DNA from: Terriglobia bacterium
GTDB taxonomy: Bacteria > Pseudomonadota > Alphaproteobacteria > Acetobacterales > Acetobacteraceae
Assembly: GCA_023511585.1 (NCBI GenBank)
Contig: JAIMBF010000023.1
Span: forward strand, 1 to 36,095
DNA: 36,095 bases
Reading direction: 5' to 3'
A program made the translations under genes and the position numbers. This document shows, piece after piece, positions 24,001-33,654 of the stretch (position 1 is the stretch's first letter; every line of letters starts with the position of its first letter). The notes below the pieces were generated by a model that had not been told where the DNA came from, searched no databases, and saw nothing but the letters and a program-made list of their open reading frames with translations.

Positions 24001-24487
24001 CGACGAGCCGCCGGGTTTCACGCCCACCCGCCCGCAGGATCGGAGCTTTGTCGGCAACATCGTCCAGGCTATGGCTGCCTATGGCGCCGGCCGGTTGGGG
24101 CCGCAGCCGGTGCCGCTGAATGAGGCCGATCATATGATCGTCATCGGCTCGGATGGGATGATGCGGGCCGTGGCCGCAGCCCGGCACGGGGTGCTGAAGC
24201 CCTACCTCAAGCCCGGGCATACGGCGATCGGTTCCATCAACAGCCCGATGCAATGCATGATGAAAGAGGTGTGCGGCCAGTGCCTGCAACCGCAGACGGA
24301 CCCGGCGACCGGCGCGCACACCGTGGTATTCTCCTGCTTCAATCAGGATCAAGGGCTCGATCGGGTGGATTTCGCGGCATTGCATGAGCGGCTGGGCCAG
24401 AACGCTTTGCAAGAGAAGCTCACGGCGCTTTGGATCGATCGCACCCTGCACCGGCTGAACCTGCGGCCGGCGATCGCGGCGGAATAG
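21029..24487 (+). CDS. GltD/NfnB-like and PyrK/NfnA-like iron-sulfur flavoprotein fusion
   Basis: A 1152-residue protein. Residues 1-235 match no domain that I recognise. Residues 240-335 hold the two-[4Fe-4S] region of GltD/NfnB type: Cys243, Cys246, Cys254 and Cys278 (GCPLEEKI), then Cys318, Cys321 and Cys325 in CNDCMKAC. An FAD fold has VVGLGPAGF (382-390) and a second dinucleotide fold VVIGGGLTAIDAATES (549-564). From about 820 comes a ferredoxin-reductase domain like PyrK/NfnA, with FRPGQFFRLQ (848-857), the nucleotide loop VGGGLGNAV (939-947) and a [2Fe-2S] pattern Cys1076-x5-Cys1082-x2-Cys1085-x17-Cys1103. This is both halves of NfnAB-type NAD(P)H:ferredoxin transhydrogenase in one chain, in B-A order. 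The actual donor and acceptor are unknown. Confidence 0.8.
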   Translation: MNDAALAPSLGFRFSFAELATREGLIRLDRVFLERLAEADPALHARLLAARAEPDALGAKAEGMLLVDLGPHLEAFLGELFGIEADLAALARRTQDLDPIHSCKRLFVQRQAVKKYPDASGLDGPALAEALGARMGEPITEAAFAAHVARWETAKDTEALDLAMRYAAWATLTPEGQARHGKGTLFKVPHKVDPQRLIPLETITRDGVEMLRLPESRRRERDGFALTDPGMNEQQALDQMNYCIWCHTQEKDSCSKGLKDRKTGAYQKSPFGVTLTGCPLEEKISEMHTLRAQGSVLGAFATIVVDNPMLAATGHRICNDCMKACIYQKQEPVDIPQAETAILRDVLGLPWGFEIYYLLARWNPLNLRRPLPKPESGHAVLVVGLGPAGFTLAHHLLNDGHTVVAVDGLKIEPLGFDPKTPIRDTEALFESLDDRIMAGFGGVAEYGITVRWNKNYLKLIRLLLERRENFAAFGGVRFGGGATLSIDDAWAMGFDHIALCLGAGRPTVLDIPNGLARGVRQASDFLMALQLTGAAKRSSIANLQLRLPVVVIGGGLTAIDAATESLAYYVRQVEKFAARYHALVAERGEAAVRADWTEEDAAIAKEYLAHAEAIAAERKRAAEEGCAPRFAPLLQAWGGATIAYRRRLIESPSYTLNHEEVAKALEEGVCFAEGLTPVAVEVDRFGHAEALRCKRPDGTEVLLPARAILVAAGTQPNTVLAREDGRIELDGKYFTAVDENGEVQHPVRGFAKPERAFVLMHKAADGRFISFFGDLHPNFYGNVVKAMASARRGYPVLSGVLSKLPPKPAQAVIARCREALTASVAAVHRLTPNIVEVVIRAPAAARAFRPGQFFRLQNYETLAPRVTEPGFGTTVLAMEGLAMTGAWTDPEAGLVSIIALEMGGSSDLCALLKPGEPVVLMGPTGTPTEILPNATVVLVGGGLGNAVLFSIGAALRAKGSRVLYVAGYKHMIDRYKVAEIERAADAILWCCDEPPGFTPTRPQDRSFVGNIVQAMAAYGAGRLGPQPVPLNEADHMIVIGSDGMMRAVAAARHGVLKPYLKPGHTAIGSINSPMQCMMKEVCGQCLQPQTDPATGAHTVVFSCFNQDQGLDRVDFAALHERLGQNALQEKLTALWIDRTLHRLNLRPAIAAE

Positions 24488-24548
24488 GGGAAAAGGGCGG
24501 AAAGGCTCGCCGCCGGCCGGTCCCGGCATGGCCGAATAGTGCGCCTGC

Positions 24549-24571
24549 GGCTCTGCCCGGTTGACAGAGCC
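24549..24571. promoter_or_regulatory. Inverted repeat containing a TTGACA box before the dehydratase cassette
   Basis: GGCTCTG (24549-24555), nine bases, CAGAGCC (24565-24571): perfect seven-base arms. TTGACA (24561-24566) lies in the loop and first bases of the right arm, so a bound protein would cover a -35 box. No good -10 follows at 17 bases, so the promoter part is weak. It could instead be the terminator of the flavoprotein gene, although no T-run follows. Confidence 0.35.
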
Positions 24572-24629
24572 CGCGCCGCAGCGCAGCCTCCGTCCCGTAT
24601 CGTCGGGCAGGAAACGAAAGGCTGCTGCT

Positions 24630-27186
<2,557 letters not shown>

Positions 27187-27228
27187 CGCAAAAAACTTTC
27201 ACTTTGTTATCGAAAAAAGGAGCAGCGG

Positions 27229-28074
27229 ATGAAACTTCTGCGTGTTGGCCCGAAAGGAGCAGAAAAGCCGGCAATGCTGGATCCGGAAGGGGGGATTCGC
27301 GATCTTTCCGGTGTTATTCCCGACCTTGCCGGAGAAGCGTTGAGCCCTGAAGGGCTTGCGCGCCTTGCGGCACTGGATTGGAAAACTCTGCCGAAGGTCC
27401 AAGGCAATCCGCGCATCGGCCCGTGCGTGGCGCGGCCGCTGAATTATGTCTGTGTCGGTTTGAATTACGCCGATCACGCGGCCGAATCCGGAATGCCCAT
27501 TCCGAAGGAGCCCATTCTGTTTCTGAAATCATTAAGCGCTTACAGCGGGCCTTATGACGATGTGAAAATTCCCCGCGGCTCCAAGAAGACCGATTGGGAG
27601 GTAGAGCTCGGCGTGGTGATCGGCTCGCGCGCAAGCTACGTTTCCGAAAGCGAAGCGCTGAATTACGTTGCCGGCTATTGCATTTGCAACGACGTGAGCG
27701 AGCGCGAGTATCAGCTGGAACGCGGCGGCACATGGGATAAAGGCAAGGGATGCGAAACCTTCGGCCCCACCGGGCCTTGGCTGGTGACCAAAGACGAAAT
27801 TCCGGATCCGCACAATTTGGATATGTGGCTGGATGTGGACGGCGAGCGCATGCAGAAGGGCAACACGAAAACGATGATCTTCGGCGTTGCGAAACTGGTT
27901 AGCTATGCGAGCCACTTTTTCGTCCTGGAGCCGGGCGATATTATTTCCACCGGCACGCCGCCCGGCGTCGGCGCAGGCAAGAAGCCGCAACCGATTTTCC
28001 TGCGCCCCGGCCAGACCATGCGGCTCTCCATCGCCGGGCTCGGTGAGCAGCAGCAAAGGGTCGTCGCCGCCTGA
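27229..28074 (+). CDS. Fumarylacetoacetate-hydrolase-family 2,4-diketo acid hydrolase
   Basis: A 281-residue FAH-superfamily enzyme. The metal-binding acids are Glu124 and Glu126 in DWEVELGVVIG and Asp155 in CNDVSERE; the domain also shows YVCVGLNYADHAAE (73-86), ILFLKSLSAY and the C-terminal DIISTGTPPGVG. It fits the Ureidoglycolate lyase/2,4-diketo-3-deoxy-L-fuconate or L-rhamnonate hydrolase branch. A strong AAAAAAGGAG ribosome-binding site precedes the ATG after a 42-base gap that is AT-rich. As third gene of the cassette it would split a 2,4-diketo-3-deoxy acid to pyruvate and a hydroxy acid. The exact sugar acid cannot be told. Confidence 0.87.
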   Translation: MKLLRVGPKGAEKPAMLDPEGGIRDLSGVIPDLAGEALSPEGLARLAALDWKTLPKVQGNPRIGPCVARPLNYVCVGLNYADHAAESGMPIPKEPILFLKSLSAYSGPYDDVKIPRGSKKTDWEVELGVVIGSRASYVSESEALNYVAGYCICNDVSEREYQLERGGTWDKGKGCETFGPTGPWLVTKDEIPDPHNLDMWLDVDGERMQKGNTKTMIFGVAKLVSYASHFFVLEPGDIISTGTPPGVGAGKKPQPIFLRPGQTMRLSIAGLGEQQQRVVAA

Positions 28075-28124
28075 GGGTTGCAGACGCCCCCGCGCGGGCA
28101 TACGCGCTTTCCCCCGCCGGGTGG

Positions 28125-29576
28125 GTGGGCCTGCTGATTGCGGCAAGCGCGGCGCTGCGGCTGATGCTCGGCGCCGCGGTGGGCCTTGGCGTGGATGAAA
28201 GCTATATGGTGGCGGCCGGGCGCCGCTTTGCCTGGGGCTATTACGACCATCCCCCGCTGGCCTGGTGGCTGGCGCACTTGGCCGCTTCGGTTTTCGGAAC
28301 CGAGGCAGGCGTTGCGGTGCGGCTGCCGTTCATTGCGCTTTTTGCCGGCTCGCAGTGGCTGATGTTCCGCTTTGCTTCCCGGCTTTACGGCGCAGAGAGC
28401 GGGCTCTGGGCCGCAATCGCGCTTACGCTCGCGCCGGTTTTCGGCCTGACCACGGGCGGATGGGTTTTGCCCGACGGGCCGCTGACGGCGGCATTGTTGG
28501 CGGCGGCGCTTGCTTTGCAACGCGCGCTTGCGGCCAAAGAGGGGCGTTGGGGTGCTTGGCTTGGCGCGGGTTTGTTTTTCGGCCTCGCACTGCTTTCCAA
28601 ATACACGGCCCTGCTCGTGGGCTTGGGCGCGCTCTTGTATCTGCTTACCACCCCCGACGGGCGCAGATGGCTTGCGCGGCCGCAGCCCTATGCGGCCGCG
28701 GCGGTTGCGGTGATTGTTTTTGCCCCGACCTTGCTTTGGAATGCGCGGCACGGCTTTGCTTCATTTGCGTTTCAGGGCGGGCGTGCGTTAGGGGCCGCGT
28801 TTCATCCGTTCGCACCTTTCACCGTTCTCGGAGGCGAAGCGCTCTACCTGCTGCCCTGGATCTGGGCACCGATGATTGTCGCGCTCTTCGCCGCAGGACG
28901 GCGCGGTCCGGAAGCGAGAGCGGATTGGCTCTGCTTTTGCTTGAGCCTCTTTCCGATCGTCCTCTTTCCGATCATTGCCGTCTGGTCGCGCCAACGCGTG
29001 CTGTTTCACTGGGCAGCGCCGGGATATTTGTTTCTGTTTCCCCTGCTCGGCCGGATGCTTGCGGAAGGCGTCGCTGTTCGGCGGGTTTGGGTGCGGGCGT
29101 GGCTCGGCTTGAGCCTGGGCGTTTGGGCGCTGGGCTTAGCCGCCGCGCTTTCCGATCTCCGCTGGAACTGGTTAGAAAAATTCACGCACGGCAAAGATCC
29201 GGTGGTTGAGGTTTTGGACTGGACGCCGTTGCGAGACGAGCTTGCGAGCCGCGGGCTACTCGCAAAACCCGGCGTTTTTGCCGCGCTGCGCTGGCAGGAT
29301 GCGGGCAAGCTTGCTTATGCGTTGGGGTCGGACGTTCCGGTGGTTTGCTTGGGCAATGATCCGCGCGAATTCGGACTGATCCAAAATCTCGCAGCGCTAC
29401 GCGGGCGCGATATCGTTCTCATCGCACCGAACTATGATTTTCCGCGTCTTCAACGAGCGGTGGAGGGCCGGTTTCAAAGCCTGACCGCGCTGGCGCCGCT
29501 TCAACTTCCGCACGCGGGGAAGACGGCGCTTGTGCTTCCGGCCTTCCTCGGCCGCGGCTTTCAGCCGGCCCGATAA
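28125..29576 (+). CDS. GT39-type membrane glycosyltransferase (ArnT/PMT-like)
   Basis: A 483-residue polytopic membrane protein of the dolichyl/undecaprenyl-phosphate mannosyltransferase-like family. The extracytoplasmic loop after the first helix has VDESYMVAAGRRFAWGYYDHPPLAWWLAH, with the Asp-Glu and the YYDHPP motif typical of the catalytic loop. About ten further hydrophobic helices are seen (for example 69-110 and 140-165), then a soluble C-terminal part (about 370-483). The start is a GTG at 28125 with only a weak GGGTGG upstream; no other start is in frame after the FAH stop, apart from a CTG. It transfers a sugar from a lipid carrier to lipid A, protein or another lipid; the acceptor is unknown. 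Functional link to the sugar-acid cassette is unclear. Confidence 0.85.
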   Translation: MGLLIAASAALRLMLGAAVGLGVDESYMVAAGRRFAWGYYDHPPLAWWLAHLAASVFGTEAGVAVRLPFIALFAGSQWLMFRFASRLYGAESGLWAAIALTLAPVFGLTTGGWVLPDGPLTAALLAAALALQRALAAKEGRWGAWLGAGLFFGLALLSKYTALLVGLGALLYLLTTPDGRRWLARPQPYAAAAVAVIVFAPTLLWNARHGFASFAFQGGRALGAAFHPFAPFTVLGGEALYLLPWIWAPMIVALFAAGRRGPEARADWLCFCLSLFPIVLFPIIAVWSRQRVLFHWAAPGYLFLFPLLGRMLAEGVAVRRVWVRAWLGLSLGVWALGLAAALSDLRWNWLEKFTHGKDPVVEVLDWTPLRDELASRGLLAKPGVFAALRWQDAGKLAYALGSDVPVVCLGNDPREFGLIQNLAALRGRDIVLIAPNYDFPRLQRAVEGRFQSLTALAPLQLPHAGKTALVLPAFLGRGFQPAR

Positions 29577-29596
29577 GAAGGCCGCCTCCGTGCCGC

Positions 29597-30709
29597 CTAC
29601 ATCTGGCTGTAACCGCCGTTATGCCAGACGTAGAAGACGTAATCCCCTTTGGTGATATCGCCCTTCTTATCGAACGCGATATCACCGAGAACACTCGGCC
29701 AAGGACCGTTTGCCTTCAGCGTTTCGGCAACCTTGCGCGGCTCGGCGCTGTGCGCTTTCGTTGCCGCCTCCGCCCAAATCTGAATTGCCGCATAAGTGTA
29801 AAGCACGTAGCCTTCGGGGTCGATGCCCTTGGCTTTGAATTCCTGCACCACTGCGGCCGCGCTTGGGCGCGAACGCGGATCCGGCGGGAATGTCATCAGC
29901 GTGCCTTCTCCGGTGTTGCCGGTGATGTCCCAAAATTCCTTGGTCACCAAAGCATCGCCGCCGATCAACGTCACGTGCATGCCTTGTTCTTTCGCCTGGC
30001 GAATGATCAAGCCGGCTTCGTTTTGGTATCCGCCGATGTAGATGACGGTAATGCCGGCTTCTTTCAGGCGGGAGACCAATGCCGAATAATCCCGCTCGCC
30101 CGGCACGTAAGCGGTATAGATGGTTTCCTTAAGGCCGGCCGCGTTCATGGCTTTGCGCGTCTCATCCGCAAGGCCTTTGCCGTAGGCCGAGTTGTCATGC
30201 AGAATCGCCACGCGGGCGCCGCGGAAATGTTCGGCGATGTATTTGCCGGCCACGGCGCCTTGTTGATCGTCGCGGCCGCAAACACGGAAGGTGTTCCAGC
30301 TGCCGTTATCGGTGTAGGCGGGGTTGGTCGAGGCGGGAGAAATTTGGAGGATTCCCTCCTCGGTATAAACTTTGCTTGCCGGGATCGAGCTCGATGAGCA
30401 GAAATGGCCGACCACCACTTTCACGCCCCGCTCGGCCATCTGGTTGGCAACGGAAACCGCTTGCTTCGGATCGCAGGCGTCATCGCCGATCTCGAGCACC
30501 AGCTTCTGTCCCAGCACGCCGCCTTTGGCGTTGATGTCGGCGACCGCTTGTTCCGCGCCCTCTTTCATTTGCGTGCCGAAGGTCGCGTTCGAGCCGGTGA
30601 TGGGGCCGACAACCGCAATTTTGATTTGCGCTCTCGCCGCCGGCGCCATCCCGATCAACAACGCTCCGAGCACGGCTGTCAGGCGGATTATTCGGGTCTT
30701 TCTCGGCAT
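29597..30709 (-). CDS. livK: Branched-chain amino-acid-type ABC transporter substrate-binding protein
   Basis: A 370-residue periplasmic binding protein of the LivJ/LivK family. A signal peptide MPRKTRIIRLTAVLGALLIG then MAPAARA is followed by the mature start QIKIAVVGPITGSNATFG, the family's typical first strand. Further family features are VVGHFCSSSSIPASKVY and the YIGGYQNEAGLIIRQA region. The start at 30709 follows GGAGAG; the longer frame is upstream of the signal sequence. It is the last gene of the transporter operon and has its own promoter candidate, in line with the need for excess binding protein. Ligands of this family include amino acids, amides, urea and aromatic acids; specificity cannot be read from sequence. 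Confidence 0.92.
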   Translation of the reverse strand: MPRKTRIIRLTAVLGALLIGMAPAARAQIKIAVVGPITGSNATFGTQMKEGAEQAVADINAKGGVLGQKLVLEIGDDACDPKQAVSVANQMAERGVKVVVGHFCSSSSIPASKVYTEEGILQISPASTNPAYTDNGSWNTFRVCGRDDQQGAVAGKYIAEHFRGARVAILHDNSAYGKGLADETRKAMNAAGLKETIYTAYVPGERDYSALVSRLKEAGITVIYIGGYQNEAGLIIRQAKEQGMHVTLIGGDALVTKEFWDITGNTGEGTLMTFPPDPRSRPSAAAVVQEFKAKGIDPEGYVLYTYAAIQIWAEAATKAHSAEPRKVAETLKANGPWPSVLGDIAFDKKGDITKGDYVFYVWHNGGYSQM

Positions 30710-30762
30710 TGGGTTCTCTCCGCTTCGTATCCAACCGCCACTTTCCACTTGGGCATCCGGAA

Positions 30763-30790
30763 ATTTTAGAACACCCTGCGCGCGGCGCAA
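30763..30790 (-). promoter_or_regulatory. Candidate internal promoter for livK
   Basis: On the minus strand TTGCGC (30790-30785), 16 bases, TAAAAT (30768-30763), within the 94-base gap between the livF stop and the livK start. The 5' UTR would be about 45 bases. All other gene junctions in the operon overlap, so this gap is where separate expression would be set. Confidence 0.45.
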
Positions 30791-30803
30791 CGTGTTTTGC
30801 ATA

Positions 30804-31526
30804 TTACATGCCACCTTCCAAATAGGCCGCGCGGATTTCCGGCCGCCCTAAGAGTTCGGCGGCAGGTCCTTGCATCGTGATCATCCCGTTGACCAAAACA
30901 TAAGCGCGGTGCGCAAGACGCAGCGCCTGATAGGCGTTTTGCTCCACCAAAAGAACGGTGAGCCCGCGCTCTTGGTTCAGTGCCCGGATGGCTGTGAAAA
31001 TCTGCCGCGTTACCAGCGGCGCAAGCCCAAGGCTCGGTTCATCGAGCAACAAAAGCCGCGGGCCGGCCATGAGCGCACGCGCAATCGCCAGCATTTGCTG
31101 TTCTCCGCCCGAAAGCGTGCCGCCGCGTTGATCAAGCCGCTCGGCAAGGCGGGGAAAGAGTTCCAGAACATAGGGAAGTTGCCCCTCCGCCGCTTCCGGA
31201 TCCCCCGCCTGCGCGCCGATCAGCAAATTTTCCCTCACCGTCATGCGTGGGAAAATCCTTCGGCCTTCCGGGGCTTGGGCGATTCCGCGACGCATGATCC
31301 GATAGGTCGGCAACCCCGTGATCTCTTCGCCCGCGTAGAACACGCTGCCGTGCCTGGGATGGGGGTTGCCGCAGACCGTCATCAGCAGTGTTGATTTTCC
31401 GGCCCCGTTGGCACCGATCAACGCGACGATCTCGCCTTCGTAGACCGCAAGATTGACGTTGCGCAACGCCTGCACGGCGCCATAGAAGGTCGAGACATTG
31501 CTAAGCTCTAACAAAGGCGCGTTCAT
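30804..31526 (-). CDS. livF: Branched-chain amino-acid ABC transporter ATP-binding protein LivF
   Basis: A 240-residue ATPase. Walker A is GANGAGKS (38-45); the signature LSGGEQQ and Walker B LLLLDEPSLGL follow, with the LivF-type start LELSNVSTFYGAVQALRNV and EGRRIFPRMTVRENLL. It is expected to pair with LivG on the cytoplasmic face of LivHM. Its start overlaps the livG stop by four bases (ATGA). Normal length. Confidence 0.95.
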   Translation of the reverse strand: MNAPLLELSNVSTFYGAVQALRNVNLAVYEGEIVALIGANGAGKSTLLMTVCGNPHPRHGSVFYAGEEITGLPTYRIMRRGIAQAPEGRRIFPRMTVRENLLIGAQAGDPEAAEGQLPYVLELFPRLAERLDQRGGTLSGGEQQMLAIARALMAGPRLLLLDEPSLGLAPLVTRQIFTAIRALNQERGLTVLLVEQNAYQALRLAHRAYVLVNGMITMQGPAAELLGRPEIRAAYLEGGM

Positions 31527-32374
31527 GCTTTTTGTTCGAGAGAAAGTTCGGTCTGCTCTTCGCTGTCTTCGCCTTCGCCGAGATATGCGCTGATAACTTT
31601 GGGATCGGCGCGGACCATGGCGGGCGGTCCGTCGCTGATTTTGCGGCCGTGATCCAGCACGATGATATGATCCGAGATTTGCATCACCATTTTCATATCG
31701 TGCTCGATTAACAAAAGCGAACAGCCCTCTGCACGGATCTGCAACAAAAGCGCGCCGAGGTCTTCCGTTTCACGCGGATTAAGCCCCGCGGCCGGTTCAT
31801 CGAGGCAGAGCAAAATCGGCTCGGTGCACATCGCGCGCGCGATCTCAAGCTGGCGCTGCGCACCGTAGGGAAGGGCCCCGGCCGGATCATCCGCACGGGC
31901 GAGAAGGCCGATCCGATCAAGCCAGAATTTTGCACGATCGATCGCTTCCTGCTCTGCCCGGCGATAACGGCCGCTGCCGAAAAGGGCGCGAATGCCGAAG
32001 CCGCTTGCCGCCATCAAACGGTTGTGCTGCGCAACGAGCAAATTCTCCAAGACCGTCATGCCGGCAAACAGGCGGACATTTTGAAACGTTCGGGCAACGC
32101 CCGCGCGCCGGTTGATGTGATCGCCGCGCAGCTGATCCAGCCGATATTCCGCCCCGTTCGGATGTGTGAGCAGAATTGTTCCCGAAGTTGGGCGATAAAA
32201 CCCCGTGATGCAGTTAAAAACGGTGGTTTTGCCGGCGCCGTTCGGGCCGATGATGGCGGTGATCTGACCCCGTTCGGCGTTGAAGGAGAGATGATCCACC
32301 GCCGTGAGGCCGCCGAAACGCATCATCAGATTTTCGACGCAGAGCAACCAAGGCATGGCAGCAGGTTTGGTCAT
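31523..32374 (-). CDS. livG: Branched-chain amino-acid ABC transporter ATP-binding protein LivG
   Basis: A 283-residue ATPase of the LivG subfamily. Walker A GPNGAGKT is at 43-50, followed by VFNCITGFYRPTSGTI, typical of LivG. The signature motif reads LPYGAQRQLEIARAM, with YGAQR in place of the usual SGGQ, which is common in LivG. Walker B is ILLCLDEPAAGLNPRE. The C-terminus has a short acidic extension (GEGEDSEEQTELSLEQKA). Start and stop overlap neighbours by four bases each, so translation is coupled along the operon. Confidence 0.95.
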   Translation of the reverse strand: MTKPAAMPWLLCVENLMMRFGGLTAVDHLSFNAERGQITAIIGPNGAGKTTVFNCITGFYRPTSGTILLTHPNGAEYRLDQLRGDHINRRAGVARTFQNVRLFAGMTVLENLLVAQHNRLMAASGFGIRALFGSGRYRRAEQEAIDRAKFWLDRIGLLARADDPAGALPYGAQRQLEIARAMCTEPILLCLDEPAAGLNPRETEDLGALLLQIRAEGCSLLLIEHDMKMVMQISDHIIVLDHGRKISDGPPAMVRADPKVISAYLGEGEDSEEQTELSLEQKA

Positions 32375-33654
32375 CCGCGCCCCTGCGCCACCATTTCCGC
32401 AGAAATGGCACGCGCCGCCCCGAGTGAAATAGACGGCCGGCGGGTCGCCACAAGCCCGCGCGGGCGCACCGCCATCATCACCACCAGCGCCAAGCCGAAG
32501 ACCAACATGCGATAATCGGCAAATTCGCGGAAGAGCTCGGACCCGCCGATCATCACAATCGCCGCCAAGGCCACGCCGAGTTGGCTGCCCAAGCCCCCCA
32601 AGACCACGATCGCAAGAACGGTGGCGCTTTCCATGAAGGTGAAACTCTCCGGGCTGATAAAGCCTTGGCGGGTGGCGAAAAACGCGCCGGCAAAACCGCC
32701 GAAGCAGGCGCCGACGGCAAAAGCCGTGAGCTTTGTGATCGTGATATTAATGCCGAGAGAGCGCGAGGCGATTTCGTCTTCGCGCAAGGCTTCCCAGGCG
32801 CGGCCCAGAGGCATCCGGCGCAGGCGGATCGCAACAAGGTTTGTGAGCAAAGCCAGGCCCAAAATCACGTAATAAAGAAACACAATGCGGTGGATGGGCG
32901 AGGGTTCGAGATGAAAAAATCCGGCGAAGGTTCCGGGGCCGTCACCGGAAAAACTGAGGCCGAAGAGGGTAGGGCGGGGGATGCCGGAAATTCCGTTCGG
33001 CCCGCCCGTCAGCGATACCCAGTTCAAGAGGACGATGCGAATAATCTCGCCGAACGCAAGCGTAACGATTGCCAAATAATCTCCCCGTAGCCGGAGCACC
33101 GGAAACCCGAGCGTGATGCCCCAGAGTGCGGCAAGCAAACCGGAGATCGGCAAGCACGCCCAAAAACCGAGGCCGGTGAATTGCGCCAGCAGCGCATAGG
33201 AATAGGCGCCCACGGCATAAAAGGCGACGTAACCGAGATCGAGCAGCCCCGCGAGGCCCACCACGACATTAAGCCCCCAGCCCAACATGACATAGGTGAG
33301 CACGAGGATGCCGAGATCGAGATAATAGCGCCCGACCACAAACGGCCAAATCAACGCCAGCAGAAGCAAGAGCGGCGCGACGAAGCGGCCTGTTTGCCGG
33401 AGGGGAACCGCCTTTTCGATTGCGGAAAGAAGCGGCTGGAAGGTTTTGGCCCCTCCGGCCCGGCGCATCTGCCAAAAGGCAAGAAAGAGCAGGCGCCCGA
33501 AAAAAACCAAGGCGACGAGAACGCCCACCAAAACCGGGCGCATCCTAAGCGCGAGCCCGCCGGGCGCCGGAACGGTTTGCAGCCCGACGATCGGGCCAAA
33601 AAGGCCCAGCGACACCAGCGCGGAAAGAAAGGCATCGCGAAAGGCAGCGCTCAT
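32371..33654 (-). CDS. livM: Branched-chain amino-acid ABC transporter permease LivM
   Basis: A 427-residue inner-membrane permease. An N-terminal extension of about 90 residues with two or three hydrophobic helices corresponds to the LivM-specific N-terminal domain (DUF3382-like). The BPD_transp_2 core follows, with LGLNVVVGLAGLLDLGYVAFYAVGAYSYALL-type sequence, then LRGDYLAIVTLAFGEIIRI and the cytoplasmic coupling loop RAWEALREDEIASRSLGIN. The C-terminal end is GLVATRRPS and a short tail. It overlaps livH and livG by four bases each. Confidence 0.94.
   Translation of the reverse strand: MSAAFRDAFLSALVSLGLFGPIVGLQTVPAPGGLALRMRPVLVGVLVALVFFGRLLFLAFWQMRRAGGAKTFQPLLSAIEKAVPLRQTGRFVAPLLLLLALIWPFVVGRYYLDLGILVLTYVMLGWGLNVVVGLAGLLDLGYVAFYAVGAYSYALLAQFTGLGFWACLPISGLLAALWGITLGFPVLRLRGDYLAIVTLAFGEIIRIVLLNWVSLTGGPNGISGIPRPTLFGLSFSGDGPGTFAGFFHLEPSPIHRIVFLYYVILGLALLTNLVAIRLRRMPLGRAWEALREDEIASRSLGINITITKLTAFAVGACFGGFAGAFFATRQGFISPESFTFMESATVLAIVVLGGLGSQLGVALAAIVMIGGSELFREFADYRMLVFGLALVVMMAVRPRGLVATRRPSISLGAARAISAEMVAQGRG

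Noticed and set aside
22529-24529. 666-residue minus-strand reading frame
   Set aside because: Antisense to the C-terminal half of the iron-sulfur flavoprotein, where FAD, NAD and cysteine motifs are all in place.
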